A DNA stretch of 64,000 nucleotides, from NCBI GenBank assembly GCA_019359285.1, contig JAHHHQ010000056.1:23924-87923 (forward strand), read 5' to 3'. Positions 8,251 to 16,317 of this stretch are shown in pieces. The position numbers were made by a program, and so were the translations under genes. The stretch's first letter is position 1. Each line of letters opens with the position of its first letter. Under the pieces are notes generated by a model that was not told the DNA's origin, searched no databases, and saw only the letters and a program-made list of their open reading frames with translations. This DNA is from Nodosilinea sp. WJT8-NPBG4 (lineage in GTDB: Bacteria > Cyanobacteriota > Cyanobacteriia > Phormidesmidales > Phormidesmidaceae).

Positions 8251-9236
8251 ACCTGAGTTCGGGTTAAGCCGATGGAGGAAGGGCGAAGTCAAGGTTGAGG
8301 GAAGGCTTTTTGGGCTGATGACAGTAGGCAATCAAGCCACAGATGACATTGACCATAAAGTTGATGGGGCTGCGATGCCTAGAATGCTCAATCTGGGAGA
8401 TGTTTTTGAGCTGGTCAATGACGGTTTCGACAAGGGCGCGTTTGCGAGCCAGTAACTTGTCAGTAGCCGCATCAGGTGGTTTTTCATATTGCGCTTGGGT
8501 TTAGCAAAGAACTCGATGCCATAGGTCTCGAATAGTCGTTGCGCCAGCGCTGTAGAGACATAGCCTCGGTCAGCGAAGACCTTGCCATGGAGGTCTTTGA
8601 GCAAGTCGTCCACGGGTTTGCGGTCGTCGGTATTGCCGGGAGTAATCTGGATATTGAGCAATTCACCCTGGTCATTAACCACCAGATGGAGCTTGAAGCC
8701 AAAGAACCAATCGACCGAGGTTTTGCCACGAGCGGCCAGGCCTCGAAACACCTTGTGGCGTCGAATCCGGCGGTTATGGCATACCTTGAGGCTGCTGCTA
8801 TCGATGAAGCTGATGCCGGTACAGGTACCAAAACAGTGCTTCAGATACACGCACAGCGGCAGCAGGGCAGACGGCATCCATTCTACAAAGCGGTTGTAGC
8901 TGACCAGGCCGGGAAATGCCTCTCGCCAGTGCACACAGACATGCTTGCAGTAGAACGCTTTGTAGGCGGAGCCTTCCCTCAGGGTAGTTTCGATAGTGCT
9001 GCTGGTGGAAGCACACCAAGATTGTCATGATCTCGCTCAAGCTCAGTGACCGCTGACGGTGACGGTGCTGCACGCCTTCACCCAGTAGCAGGCGGTGCCA
9101 TTTCGGCTCGAACTGCTGGCAGAAATCATCAATATGGCAAAACAGTTCTTCTAGACTGTCCATAGGAGGGGCCTGCTGAATCGTTTGGTTGATATCAGCT
9201 TACAAAGCCCCTCCTTTCCTTATCTCGAACTGAGGT
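8251..9236 (-). mobile_element. IS982-family insertion sequence, degraded
   Basis: A 986-bp element bounded by imperfect inverted repeats. The left end reads ACCTGAGTTCGGGTTAAG, and the right end, on the opposite strand, reads ACCTCAGTTCGAGATAAG. It is flanked on both sides by TATATA (8245-8250 and 9237-9242), a probable target duplication, although the palindromic sequence makes the exact border ambiguous. It carries one minus-strand transposase gene broken by two frameshifts, so it cannot move by itself. Confidence 0.75.
8264..9163 (-). pseudogene. IS982-family transposase, two frameshifts
   Basis: Translated in pieces, the frame begins MDSLEELFCHIDDFCQQFEP at 9163. It loses frame near 8970-8985, where a likely 4-nt insertion in GAGGGAAGGCTCC turns an expected EGSAYKAFYCKHV into nonsense. 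It resumes as CVHWREAFPGLVSYNRFVEW. It shifts again near 8470 (a lost base between LMRL and DKLLARKRALVETV). The DDE catalytic residues are visible as Asp in SFIDSSSLK, Asp in KVFADRGY and Glu in RALVETVIDQLK, the last lying beyond the second shift. The C-terminus ends at the TAA at 8264. IS982 transposases are usually a single ~290-aa ORF, which fits the combined length. Confidence 0.8.
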
Positions 9237-9327
9237 TATATAGGAGCGTTCTATACCTCAGCTGGAACCTGGGCAATAGACCAGCATTGGGTAAAGGACC
9301 GGGAGCCCCACATCCCTTAGATTGGCT

Positions 9328-10041
9328 CTACTCTAGGGTGACAGCGGGCAGTTCCAAGCAGTAGCCAGCCCCATAGACCGTCTTGATAAATTTAGGATGC
9401 CGGGGGTCAGGCTCTAGCTTGGTGCGCAGGTGCCGTACGTGAACTCGAATGGTTTCGATATCGTCGTTGGGCTCGTAACCCCACACCTCTTGCAAAATTT
9501 GGCTAGGAGATACGGTCTGACCATGGCGCTGGAGCAGGCAGTGCAATAGCTCAAACTCCAGATGGGTCAGCTTAACGGTGCCGTCAAACCAAATTGCCTC
9601 ATAGCGCTCAGGAATCAGCGTAAGGGGGCCGTAGTTGAGAATTTCGCTGTGTTTAGCCGCCTGGGGAATGCGATCGGTACGGCGCAGCAGGGCGCGTACC
9701 CGGGCCAGCATTTCATCTAGCTCAAAGGGTTTGGTGAGGTAGTCGTCGGCCCCAGCGTTAAAGCCATCGACCTTATCTTGGGTCTGCGACAGGGCCGTGA
9801 GCATCAGCACAGGAATTTCGGCGGTGCGACGATCGCGGCGGAGGCGCTGGCAAACGGTTAGCCCATCTACCTTAGGCAGCATCAGGTCGAGCATGATCAA
9901 ATCAGGCAGCAGCTGCACAGCTAGGGCCTGGCCCTTGATACCGTCCCCAGCCTGGTTGACGTCGTAGCCTGCCATTTCCAAATTGACGGAAACGAGCTCC
10001 GCGATCGCGGCATCATCATCAATGACAAGAATACGAGGCAT
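9328..10041 (-). CDS. rpaA: Two-component response regulator, OmpR/PhoB type, RpaA-like
   Basis: 237 residues from the ATG at 10041 (MPRILVIDDD); a TTG two codons upstream is less likely. The receiver domain has the acidic pocket DDD at 7-9, the phospho-acceptor Asp near residue 53 in LIMLDLMLP, and the switch Lys in YLTKPFE. The C-terminal winged helix covers ~140-230 (GPLTLIPERYEAIW, LTHLEFELLHCLLQRHG, IRVHVRHLRTKLE, VYGAGYCLE). The wording is very close to what I recall of cyanobacterial RpaA, the response regulator phosphorylated by SasA and dephosphorylated by CikA, which passes KaiC phase to gene expression and affects phycobilisome association. The name is from memory of the family, not from a search. 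The kaiABC locus lies 45 kb away in this window. Confidence 0.88.
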   Translation of the reverse strand: MPRILVIDDDAAIAELVSVNLEMAGYDVNQAGDGIKGQALAVQLLPDLIMLDLMLPKVDGLTVCQRLRRDRRTAEIPVLMLTALSQTQDKVDGFNAGADDYLTKPFELDEMLARVRALLRRTDRIPQAAKHSEILNYGPLTLIPERYEAIWFDGTVKLTHLEFELLHCLLQRHGQTVSPSQILQEVWGYEPNDDIETIRVHVRHLRTKLEPDPRHPKFIKTVYGAGYCLELPAVTLE

Positions 10042-10162
10042 TACCAACTAGACCTGAAACCCTAAAACAACACTGACTCAGCTAGAGGCAAGCCCCAAAG
10101 CTTTGAGTAGCCTAGCATCACAACGTAAAGAGCCGTGTCGGAATAATACAATTCCTCGATAA

Positions 10163-10168
10163 ATTATA
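10163..10168 (-). promoter_or_regulatory. Candidate -10 element upstream of rpaA
   Basis: On the minus strand a consensus TATAAT lies about 122 nt ahead of the rpaA ATG, in an AT-rich stretch. No good -35 hexamer is seen at 16-18 nt, which would suit an activator-dependent or alternative-sigma promoter. Confidence 0.4.
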
Positions 10169-10325
10169 AGCAGAACCCTTAAATTTTCCTAAGTAAACCG
10201 GGTCGCAGCTCGTTGAGCTTAAGCTTTTCTTTAGATTTTAGAAAAATCTTAGCCGCTGCCATCAGATCTCCAAAGATCCACTGACGCAGAAAAACCACTG
10301 CTATACCAGTTATTTAGTTTGGAAA

Positions 10326-10397
10326 CTCCCCAGGTAGGATTCGAACCTACGACCAATCGGTTAACAGCCGACCGCTCTACCACTGAGCTACTGAGGA
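10326..10397 (-). tRNA. tRNA-Asn (anticodon GTT)
   Basis: Read on the minus strand, a 72-nt cloverleaf forms. The acceptor stem is TCCTCAG/CTGGGGA, the D-stem GCTC/GAGC, the anticodon loop CTGTTAA with GTT, and the T-arm GTAGG-TTCGAAT-CCTAC, with discriminator G. All stems pair (one T-G in the acceptor stem). The CCA end is not encoded. Confidence 0.95.
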
Positions 10398-10604
10398 TTA
10401 ATCGCGAAGCCGCGAAGCTAATAATAACGATAAGTGTGCAACCTTGACAACCCTCTAGTGAAAATTTCTGGTTGATCCCAATCTCAGCTATCTGGCGGAC
10501 AATTTAGGGTTGGCTCCGCGCAGCAGCGCTATGGCTGAATTTTCGTGCTTCCATAGTGGGCCACTCATGGTATATTCAAAGACTGTGTCGAAATTGTGGT
10601 AACC

Positions 10605-10802
10605 ATGCCCAAGCTTAAGTCTCGCAAAGCTGCCGCTAAGCGCTTTCGTCGCAGTGGCAGCGGCAAAATCATGCGTCGCAAGGCGTTCAAGAATCACATG
10701 TTGCAGCACAAAAATGCTGAGCGTCGTTCTCGTCTGTCTAAGATTGCCTTGGTGTCGGAAGAAGACGCTCCCAACGTGGAGCTAATGTTGCCCTACCTCT
10801 AG
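10605..10802 (+). CDS. rpmI: 50S ribosomal protein L35
   Basis: 65 residues starting MPKLKSRKAAAKRFRRSGSG, the standard L35 N-terminus, and very rich in Lys/Arg. The frame extends three codons upstream to a GTG, but L35 always begins MPK(L/M)K. It is a small rRNA-binding protein of the large subunit. It is followed 54 nt later by rplT, the usual order. infC, which often precedes this pair, is not here; a tRNA gene on the opposite strand lies upstream instead. Confidence 0.97.
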   Translation: MPKLKSRKAAAKRFRRSGSGKIMRRKAFKNHMLQHKNAERRSRLSKIALVSEEDAPNVELMLPYL

Positions 10803-10856
10803 GTAAGGGCTTTGAGTCTGCTAGTAGTCATTAATAGTTCCAAGGGTTAAACAGTC

Positions 10857-11207
10857 ATGGCACGTGTCAAGCGCGGCAACGTAGCACGCAAGCGCCGCAA
10901 CAAAATTCTCAAGCTAGCCAAAGGGTTTAGAGGGTCGCACTCTAAGTTGTTTCGCACAGCCAACCAACAGGTGATGAAGGCGTTGCGATACGCCTACCGC
11001 GATCGCCGCAACCGGAAGCGCGATTTTCGCCGCTTGTGGATCACCCGCATCAACGCGGCTTCTCGCATGCATGGTCTGAGCTACAGCCAGCTAATTGGCC
11101 AACTCAAGAAAGCCAATATCGACATCAACCGCAAAATGCTGGCCCAAATGGCCGTGCTTGACCCCGACGGGTTTGCCAAAGTGGTTGAAGTCGCCAACCA
11201 ATCTTAG
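10857..11207 (+). CDS. rplT: 50S ribosomal protein L20
   Basis: 116 residues with the basic N-terminal extension MARVKRGNVARKRRNKILKL and the globular domain (RDRRNRKRDFRRLWITRINAA), as in all bacterial L20 proteins. L20 binds 23S rRNA early in large-subunit assembly. In other bacteria L20 also represses its own operon through the leader mRNA; no obvious mimic of its rRNA site was identified in the 54-nt spacer. Forms an operon with rpmI. Confidence 0.97.
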   Translation: MARVKRGNVARKRRNKILKLAKGFRGSHSKLFRTANQQVMKALRYAYRDRRNRKRDFRRLWITRINAASRMHGLSYSQLIGQLKKANIDINRKMLAQMAVLDPDGFAKVVEVANQS

Positions 11208-11256
11208 GGATTGGCCCAGACAGTAGGAGCAGTCGTAGTTTAGGCACGGCCGCGCC

Positions 11257-12024
11257 ATGACATGGAACTGGCTTGGGTTTGTTTTAGCACTGGGGGCGCA
11301 GCTAGCTGTGCTCCCAGTTTTTGCTGCGGATCTCGACACCATTCGCGCCCGTGGCCACTTGGTGGTGGCGGTGCGAGATGGTTGGCGACCTCTAAGTTTT
11401 CGCGATCGCGAAGGCGACTTAGTCGGCTTAGAAGTTGACCTAGCCCACGGGCTGGCGACGGCAATTTTTGCGGATCCGGCGGCGGTTGAGTTTGTAGTGG
11501 TGCCCAACAGCGATCGCCTACCGGCGGTGCTAGAAGATCGGGCTGACATAGCGATCGCCGGCCTCACCCTAACCTCCGGTCGCCAGCGGCTGGTGAGCTT
11601 TAGCCCACCCTACTACCTCGATGGAGCCGCTGTGCTGGTGCGCGATTCCCAGGTGCAGAGCCTGAATGATCTTCAGCGCCAACGGCTGGGGGTGCTTCAG
11701 GGGGCAAGTACCGTGGCGATAGTCCGCTATCTGCTGCCGCTAGCTATCCTCACTCCTCTAAACAGCTATCAAGATGCCTTTGATCGCCTCAGCACAGGCC
11801 AAATTGACGGCTTTGCTGGTGATGTAACAGCGCTGATTGGGTGGCAGCAGGCCCACAGCGGCTATTATTTGGTGCCTAGCCTGCTGTCAGCTGAACCCCT
11901 GGCGATCGCCCTGCCTAAGGGCACTCAGTATAATGAATTGCGTAGCCTGGTCAATCAGACCGTCGTCGATTGGCATCAAAGCGGCTGGCTAGAAGAACGG
12001 ACCACCTTTTGGGGGTTGCCCTAG
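11257..12024 (+). CDS. Periplasmic amino-acid-type substrate-binding protein (PBPb family)
   Basis: 255 residues with a Sec signal peptide (hydrophobic LGFVLALGAQLAVLPVFAAD, cleavage near residue 24). The mature part is a type-2 periplasmic binding fold of the SBP_bac_3 family: TIRARGHLVVAVRDGWRPLS at the N-terminus, GLEVDLAHGLA, the IAGLTLTSGRQRLVSFSPPY ligand motif, and a C-terminal WLEERTTFWGLP. Such proteins bind amino acids or opines for ABC import or act as sensor domains. No permease or ATPase gene is adjacent, so this is an orphan receptor or is used by a transporter encoded elsewhere. Confidence 0.8.
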   Translation: MTWNWLGFVLALGAQLAVLPVFAADLDTIRARGHLVVAVRDGWRPLSFRDREGDLVGLEVDLAHGLATAIFADPAAVEFVVVPNSDRLPAVLEDRADIAIAGLTLTSGRQRLVSFSPPYYLDGAAVLVRDSQVQSLNDLQRQRLGVLQGASTVAIVRYLLPLAILTPLNSYQDAFDRLSTGQIDGFAGDVTALIGWQQAHSGYYLVPSLLSAEPLAIALPKGTQYNELRSLVNQTVVDWHQSGWLEERTTFWGLP

Positions 12025-12067
12025 CCATGGCAAGATAGGGTAGTTCTCAAGTGCAGACCAAGACCGC

Positions 12068-12607
12068 ATGGAAAACAGCAACCTGCTCCTTATTTATCTG
12101 GGTATTCTGCTGGCGTTGCTGAGCGTTGCCGCCTTTTTTGTGGTGCGCCAGGTAATCAAGACCCGCCGCATCGAAAGCACTCTGGGGCGACTTCAGTCAC
12201 GGTTAACCAAAGAAAAGGGCACCGCCCAGGAGTATTACGAGTTGGGCAGTCTATTGCTCGACAAGAAGCTCTACACCCAGGCCGCCCTCTACCTTCAGCA
12301 GGCCATTAAGCAATTGGGTAACGACGAAGCCGAAAACGCCGCCGTGGTTTATAACGCGTTGGGCTACTCCTACTTTGCCCAAGACCAGTACGACCTGGCC
12401 ATTCGCAACTACAAAGAAGCGCTCAAAATTTCGCCCGAGTACGTCACCGCCCTCAATAACCTAGGCCACAGCTACGAGCGCAAGCAGCTCACCACCCAGG
12501 CTCTAGAGATGTACGAAGCTGCACTGGCCCTCGAGCCAAAAAATTCCACCGCCCGTCGTCGTTTTGACTCGCTCAAAAAGCGCGTTTCTCCCGCCGAAAA
12601 ATCATAG
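12068..12607 (+). CDS. ycf37: Ycf37-like TPR protein, photosystem I assembly/stability
   Basis: 179 residues. A single N-terminal transmembrane helix (NLLLIYLGILLALLSVAAFF) is followed by a basic linker and three TPR-like helical hairpins (AQEYYELGSLLLDKKLYTQA, AAVVYNALGYSYFAQDQYDL, VTALNNLGHSYERKQLTTQA). The length and layout match cyanobacterial/plastid Ycf37, a thylakoid protein reported to help photosystem I assembly or trimer stability. The TPR face should be on the stromal/cytoplasmic side. The assignment rests on remembered family similarity. Confidence 0.8.
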   Translation: MENSNLLLIYLGILLALLSVAAFFVVRQVIKTRRIESTLGRLQSRLTKEKGTAQEYYELGSLLLDKKLYTQAALYLQQAIKQLGNDEAENAAVVYNALGYSYFAQDQYDLAIRNYKEALKISPEYVTALNNLGHSYERKQLTTQALEMYEAALALEPKNSTARRRFDSLKKRVSPAEKS

Positions 12608-12689
12608 CTGTGGGGCCAAACTTCCTTTGGCTAAGCCTTCTTTTGGGCAGGCGGTATGAAAATACATTCTGCAGGGTATATAAGTAGGT

Positions 12690-12929
12690 ATGGGGATCCT
12701 GCTAAGGCAGGTTATTGCACCGATACTCTACCTCTTTCTGCTCTTCATTGTTTTTCAGGGAGTGGTTATGCGCCTCGATACTGGTACTCCGCTTACTCGA
12801 TTTCTCTCAGCGCTAGTGACTATTTTGGCGCTGTTGGCCTTTGGCTTTGTGGCCTGGAAGGCTTTTGACGTTTGGCGTTCTGACCCGGCAGTGGAAGGCA
12901 TTCACGATATTCTGCAACCCAAGCAGTAG
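12690..12929 (+). CDS. Small membrane protein, 79 aa, hypothetical
   Basis: Two hydrophobic segments: residues ~7-25 (VIAPILYLFLLFIVFQGVV) and ~38-58 (ALVTILALLAFGFVAWKAF). They are joined by a short polar loop and followed by a soluble tail of ~20 residues. It lies between ycf37 and thiE on the same strand. Coding is supported by the two membrane helices and position; the ribosome site (GTAGG close to the ATG) is only fair. No function is recognised. Confidence 0.6.
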   Translation: MGILLRQVIAPILYLFLLFIVFQGVVMRLDTGTPLTRFLSALVTILALLAFGFVAWKAFDVWRSDPAVEGIHDILQPKQ

Positions 12930-12988
12930 CGCCCCTGCCTGGCCCTTGCCTGGTAGGATGTGGAGGTTCTTTGCCCCACAGTGTTGCC

Positions 12989-14074
12989 ATGTCGGAGTTA
13001 ACCGGGCTGCCAGCGCTGCCCACCCGTGCCGATGCTGCCGTTTATCGCATTCTCGATGCCAACCTCGATCGCGCTCGCGAAGGGCTACGCGTTATCGAGG
13101 AATGGTGCCGCTTCGGACTGAATAACTCAGCTCAAACCGAGCAGCTTAAGCACCTGCGGCAAATCTTGGCCCAGTGGCATACCCCTGAGCTGCGCCTGTG
13201 CCGCGACACCCCTGGCGACCCTGGCACCGTTCTCACCCACCCTCAGGAGGCTGAGCGCACCAGTGTAACAGCGGTGCTCCAGGCCAATTTTTGCCGGGTG
13301 CAAGAGGCCCTGCGAGCCCTAGAAGAATATGGCAAACTCTACCGCGATGACCTGGCGGCAGGGTCTAAGGCTATGCGCTATCAGGTTTACGCTTTGGAGA
13401 GTGAAATTCTTGGTGGTCACCGGCTGCAGCGGCTGCGCCAGGGATTGACTTACCTGGTGACATCACCAAACGATCGCCTGCTGCCCATCGTCGAAGCTGC
13501 ATTGCAGGGGGGCATTGCCCTAGTGCAGTACCGCGACAAAGATACAGACGACCACCTGCGCCTAGATCTAGCTCAAAGGCTGAAGGATCTGTGCCACCGC
13601 TACGGAGCGCTATTTCTAATTAACGATCGCGTCGACCTCGCCCTGGCTGTGGAAGCTGACGGCGTCCACCTGGGCCAAACCGACCTGCCCACCGTCACTG
13701 CCCGCCAGTTGCTGGGCAGTCAGCGCATCATTGGCCGCTCAACCACCAACCCTGACGAAATGCAGCGGGCGATCGCCGAGGGCGCCGACTATATCGGCGT
13801 TGGCCCGGTCTATGCCACCCCTACCAAACCCGGCAAAGCTGCCGCGGGCCTCGACTATGTGCGCTACGCTGCCGAGCACGCTACCGTGCCCTGGTATGCG
13901 ATCGGCGGCATCAACACCGAAAATTTGAGCGATGTTTTGCAGGCTGGAGCCGAGCGAGTTGCCGTCGTGCGATCGCTGATCGAAGCCGAAAATCCTACCT
14001 TGATCGCCCAGTACTTTGCCGCTCAAACCAACCACCGGCGATCCTTCCACACCGTCGCTGCCCCCACTGGTTGA
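12989..14074 (+). CDS. thiE: Thiamine-phosphate synthase with cyanobacterial N-terminal extension
   Basis: The C-terminal ~210 residues are a complete ThiE TIM barrel: GIALVQYRDKDTDDHLR, LFLINDRVDLALAVEADGVH, LGQTDLP, IIGRSTTN, GADYIGVGPVYATPTKPG and WYAIGGI. ThiE joins HMP-pyrophosphate and thiazole phosphate to thiamine phosphate. The first ~145 residues (YRILDANLDRAREGLRVIEE and onward) are the helical extension typical of the longer cyanobacterial ThiE proteins; its role is not known. The start is uncertain: the ATG at 12989 lacks a close ribosome site, while an in-frame TTG at 12971 has GGAGG 4 nt upstream. thiS lies 117 nt downstream. No TPP riboswitch is seen. Confidence 0.93.
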   Translation: MSELTGLPALPTRADAAVYRILDANLDRAREGLRVIEEWCRFGLNNSAQTEQLKHLRQILAQWHTPELRLCRDTPGDPGTVLTHPQEAERTSVTAVLQANFCRVQEALRALEEYGKLYRDDLAAGSKAMRYQVYALESEILGGHRLQRLRQGLTYLVTSPNDRLLPIVEAALQGGIALVQYRDKDTDDHLRLDLAQRLKDLCHRYGALFLINDRVDLALAVEADGVHLGQTDLPTVTARQLLGSQRIIGRSTTNPDEMQRAIAEGADYIGVGPVYATPTKPGKAAAGLDYVRYAAEHATVPWYAIGGINTENLSDVLQAGAERVAVVRSLIEAENPTLIAQYFAAQTNHRRSFHTVAAPTG

Positions 14075-14191
14075 CCCGTCATCTAGCTGATTGACTGTCG
14101 CAAACAATGGGGTTGAGGTGCAAGGTATAGGGTCTAAGGTTGCCATGCATCCCTGAACCCTAAACCTTATACCCTACACCCGGCTTCCCCC

Positions 14192-14416
14192 ATGACCGAC
14201 CCTACCACCGACAACTTTCATCTTCTCGTCAATGGCGAATCTCAGCCCTGCGCTCCTGGTACGCTGCTGCCCAATTTTCTAGAATTATTAGGTCTGAATC
14301 CTCGTTTGGTGGCGGTGGAGTACAACGGCGAAATTCTTCATCGTCAATTGTGGGACACCACTTATCTGCGTCCCAATGACAAGCTAGAGATCGTCACCAT
14401 TGTCGGGGGCGGTTAA
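14192..14416 (+). CDS. thiS: ThiS sulfur-carrier protein
   Basis: 74 residues, ubiquitin-like, ending in the essential Gly-Gly (IVTIVGGG), whose C-terminus is adenylated and converted to a thiocarboxylate. It delivers sulfur to thiazole synthase ThiG. Conserved features are the N-terminal LLVNGESQPC strand and VAVEYNGEILHR. The neighbouring thiE is in the same pathway; ThiG is not in the window. Confidence 0.92.
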   Translation: MTDPTTDNFHLLVNGESQPCAPGTLLPNFLELLGLNPRLVAVEYNGEILHRQLWDTTYLRPNDKLEIVTIVGGG

Positions 14417-14521
14417 GGCCGCTAGGTACGGGTTTCCGCCGTTAGTTGGCCAAGCAGCAGCAGCACTTCGCGTTACATTAAAGACATAAAGCAATCCACG
14501 TTAGCACTCCGGTTTTACGCG

Positions 14522-15472
14522 ATGGTTAAACAACTTTTTCAACGCCTTAAGCCGTTTTTGAAACCTTTGATGGCCATGGTCTTGGCCGTAGTGTTGGTGT
14601 TCGGCACCGCTCAGGGTGCCTGGGCAGCTGCGGGCGGCCGTATGGGAGGCGGTAGCTTCCGGGCTCCGGCCCCTCGAATGAGTCCGGCCCCTCGCACCTA
14701 TGCCCCCGGTGGCGGTGGTGGCTACTATCCCGGCGGTGGTGGCTTTGGCTTTCCGTTTCTATTCCCCTTTATTGGCATTGGGGGCGGGTTTGGCGGGTTG
14801 TTTACCCTGCTGGTCTTTATCGCCATTGCCAATGTAGTGGTGCGCGGTCTCAGGGGCGCAACCGCTGGTGACGACTACGACTATGCCGCTCCTGCTAGCA
14901 GCAACCCGCCAGTGTCTATTGCCAAGCTCCAAGTAGGGCTATTGGCCGATGCCCGCGCTCTGCAAGACGACCTGAACCGCCTAGCAACTACGGCAGACAC
15001 TGGTACCTCCCAGGGCTTGGCTAAACTGCTGCAAGAAACTACCCTAGCCCTGCTGCGCCATCCCGACTACTGGGCCTACGCCGCCGGCGAAGAAAAGCAA
15101 ACCCGTCTGATTAGCGCTGAGCAAGAGTTTAACCGCTATACCCTCTCGGCCCGCAGCCAGTTCAGCGCCGAAACCCTGTCTAACGTCAACAATCAGCTCA
15201 CCCAGGCTGAGCCCCAGGCTTTGCTGACGGGCGACACCGACCAGGCTCCTGGCGAATATATTCTTGCCACAGTAGTTGTGGCAACCCAGGGCAAGCTTGA
15301 CCTGCCCAATGTTTACTCCTCGGCTGACTTACGGCAGGCCCTGAGTCAAATTGGTGCAGTCTCCGGCGAAAACCTACTAGCTGTGGAAGTCCTTTGGACG
15401 CCTCAGCAGTCGGGGGAGACTCTCAGCGGCGATGAGCTGATTGCTCAGTACCCAGAGCTGAAGCTGATTTAG
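14522..15472 (+). CDS. DUF1517 membrane protein
   Basis: 316 residues. A signal peptide or first helix (PLMAMVLAVVLVFGTAQGAWA, cleavage after AWA) is followed by a Gly/Pro-rich linker (GGRMGGGSFRAPAP to GGGGYYPGGGGFGFP), a second membrane helix (GGLFTLLVFIAIANVVVRGL) and a soluble domain of ~200 residues. This order is that of the DUF1517 family shared by cyanobacteria and chloroplasts. Plant homologues have been linked to acclimation to changing light, which is only a hint here. A strong terminator follows at 15499-15531. Confidence 0.8.
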   Translation: MVKQLFQRLKPFLKPLMAMVLAVVLVFGTAQGAWAAAGGRMGGGSFRAPAPRMSPAPRTYAPGGGGGYYPGGGGFGFPFLFPFIGIGGGFGGLFTLLVFIAIANVVVRGLRGATAGDDYDYAAPASSNPPVSIAKLQVGLLADARALQDDLNRLATTADTGTSQGLAKLLQETTLALLRHPDYWAYAAGEEKQTRLISAEQEFNRYTLSARSQFSAETLSNVNNQLTQAEPQALLTGDTDQAPGEYILATVVVATQGKLDLPNVYSSADLRQALSQIGAVSGENLLAVEVLWTPQQSGETLSGDELIAQYPELKLI

Positions 15473-15498
15473 ACCGCTTTTTGACCTGCTAATGCTAC

Positions 15499-15531
15499 AA
15501 AAAAGCCCTTTGTTTACCAAAGGGCTTTTTT
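15499..15531 (+). terminator. Rho-independent terminator after the DUF1517 gene
   Basis: Stem AGCCCTTTG/CAAAGGGCT, extended by A/T pairs, ends in six T residues. The A-run on the other side means it could also terminate on the minus strand for the gene at 15671-16294. Confidence 0.9.
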
Positions 15532-15670
15532 GTGAGGTCTATTGCAGCCGGTGGTTAAGCGAAGTCAAAGCCATCGCTATGCTTGGAGAAGCACTCCTAA
15601 AGTCAATTCTGTCCAGATACCCCCATGGAAGAGTTGGTGAAATCTTAAGAGAATTCTGCGGGAGGTGGCC

Positions 15671-16294
15671 CTAGCGTTGAAACCAGTTTTGGAGTAGTTC
15701 GGGCGATCGCCACAGCAGATAACCCACAAGACCAAAGGTACCGGTAATCAACCCTGTGGCCACGTAGCCCAAAATCATTACTACACCATCGGCTTCGAGG
15801 GTGGCCACCACAAAGATCAAAATGCCAACTGTGGGGATGGGATTGGTAAAGGGGATCGGACTCATCAACAGCAGCGTTAGCCAGCTAATACACAACCCGT
15901 TGATGTGCCAAACCGAAGGGTTGTTGGCCAGCCCCGGCATGCGAGGCCGCACGAACCGCTCGGTGACACGAGTCACCCGCTTGAGATTGCTGAGCACCGT
16001 TTTGGCCAGCACCGACGGGAACTGAAACTGAGCCACTCGTCGGGGTAGCCAGGGCGATCGCCGTCCCACTGCCATTTGCAGCGATAGCAGCAGACAGGCC
16101 GACCCCAAAATGGTGGTAAACCCCGGCGGCATAGGGAACAAGAACGGCAGCACCAGCAGCCCAATCACCAGACTAAAGCCCCGCTCGGCGGTTTCATTGA
16201 GCACGTGGGCGAGGGTCAGCGGCTGCTCGGCTATGCGCTCTAGCAGGACTTTGATTTCCTGGGAAAAGCTGGCTTGAGGAGAGTCAGAATCCAT
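15671..16294 (-). CDS. ExoD-family exopolysaccharide synthesis protein
   Basis: 207 residues with about four hydrophobic segments and the ExoD-type opening (LLERIAEQPLTLAHVLNETAERGFSLVIGLLVLPFLFPMP). The helix LLMSPIPFTNPIPTVGILIF is also characteristic. ExoD proteins are inner-membrane proteins needed for normal exopolysaccharide production in rhizobia; the biochemical role is unclear. It lies 23 nt downstream of the P-type ATPase gene on the same strand, so the two may be co-transcribed. Confidence 0.85.
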   Translation of the reverse strand: MDSDSPQASFSQEIKVLLERIAEQPLTLAHVLNETAERGFSLVIGLLVLPFLFPMPPGFTTILGSACLLLSLQMAVGRRSPWLPRRVAQFQFPSVLAKTVLSNLKRVTRVTERFVRPRMPGLANNPSVWHINGLCISWLTLLLMSPIPFTNPIPTVGILIFVVATLEADGVVMILGYVATGLITGTFGLVGYLLWRSPELLQNWFQR

Positions 16295-16317
16295 AGGGGT
16301 GAGGAAGTTGGGTGGGA

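Noticed and set aside
12971..12988. TTG start of thiE with GGAGG close upstream
   Set aside because: The spacing is only 4 nt and TTG is rare. The ATG at 12989 is the safer call, though the TTG cannot be excluded.
12930..12988. TPP riboswitch before thiE
   Set aside because: The CTGAGA and ACCTGATC-type conserved boxes of THI elements are not found in the leader.
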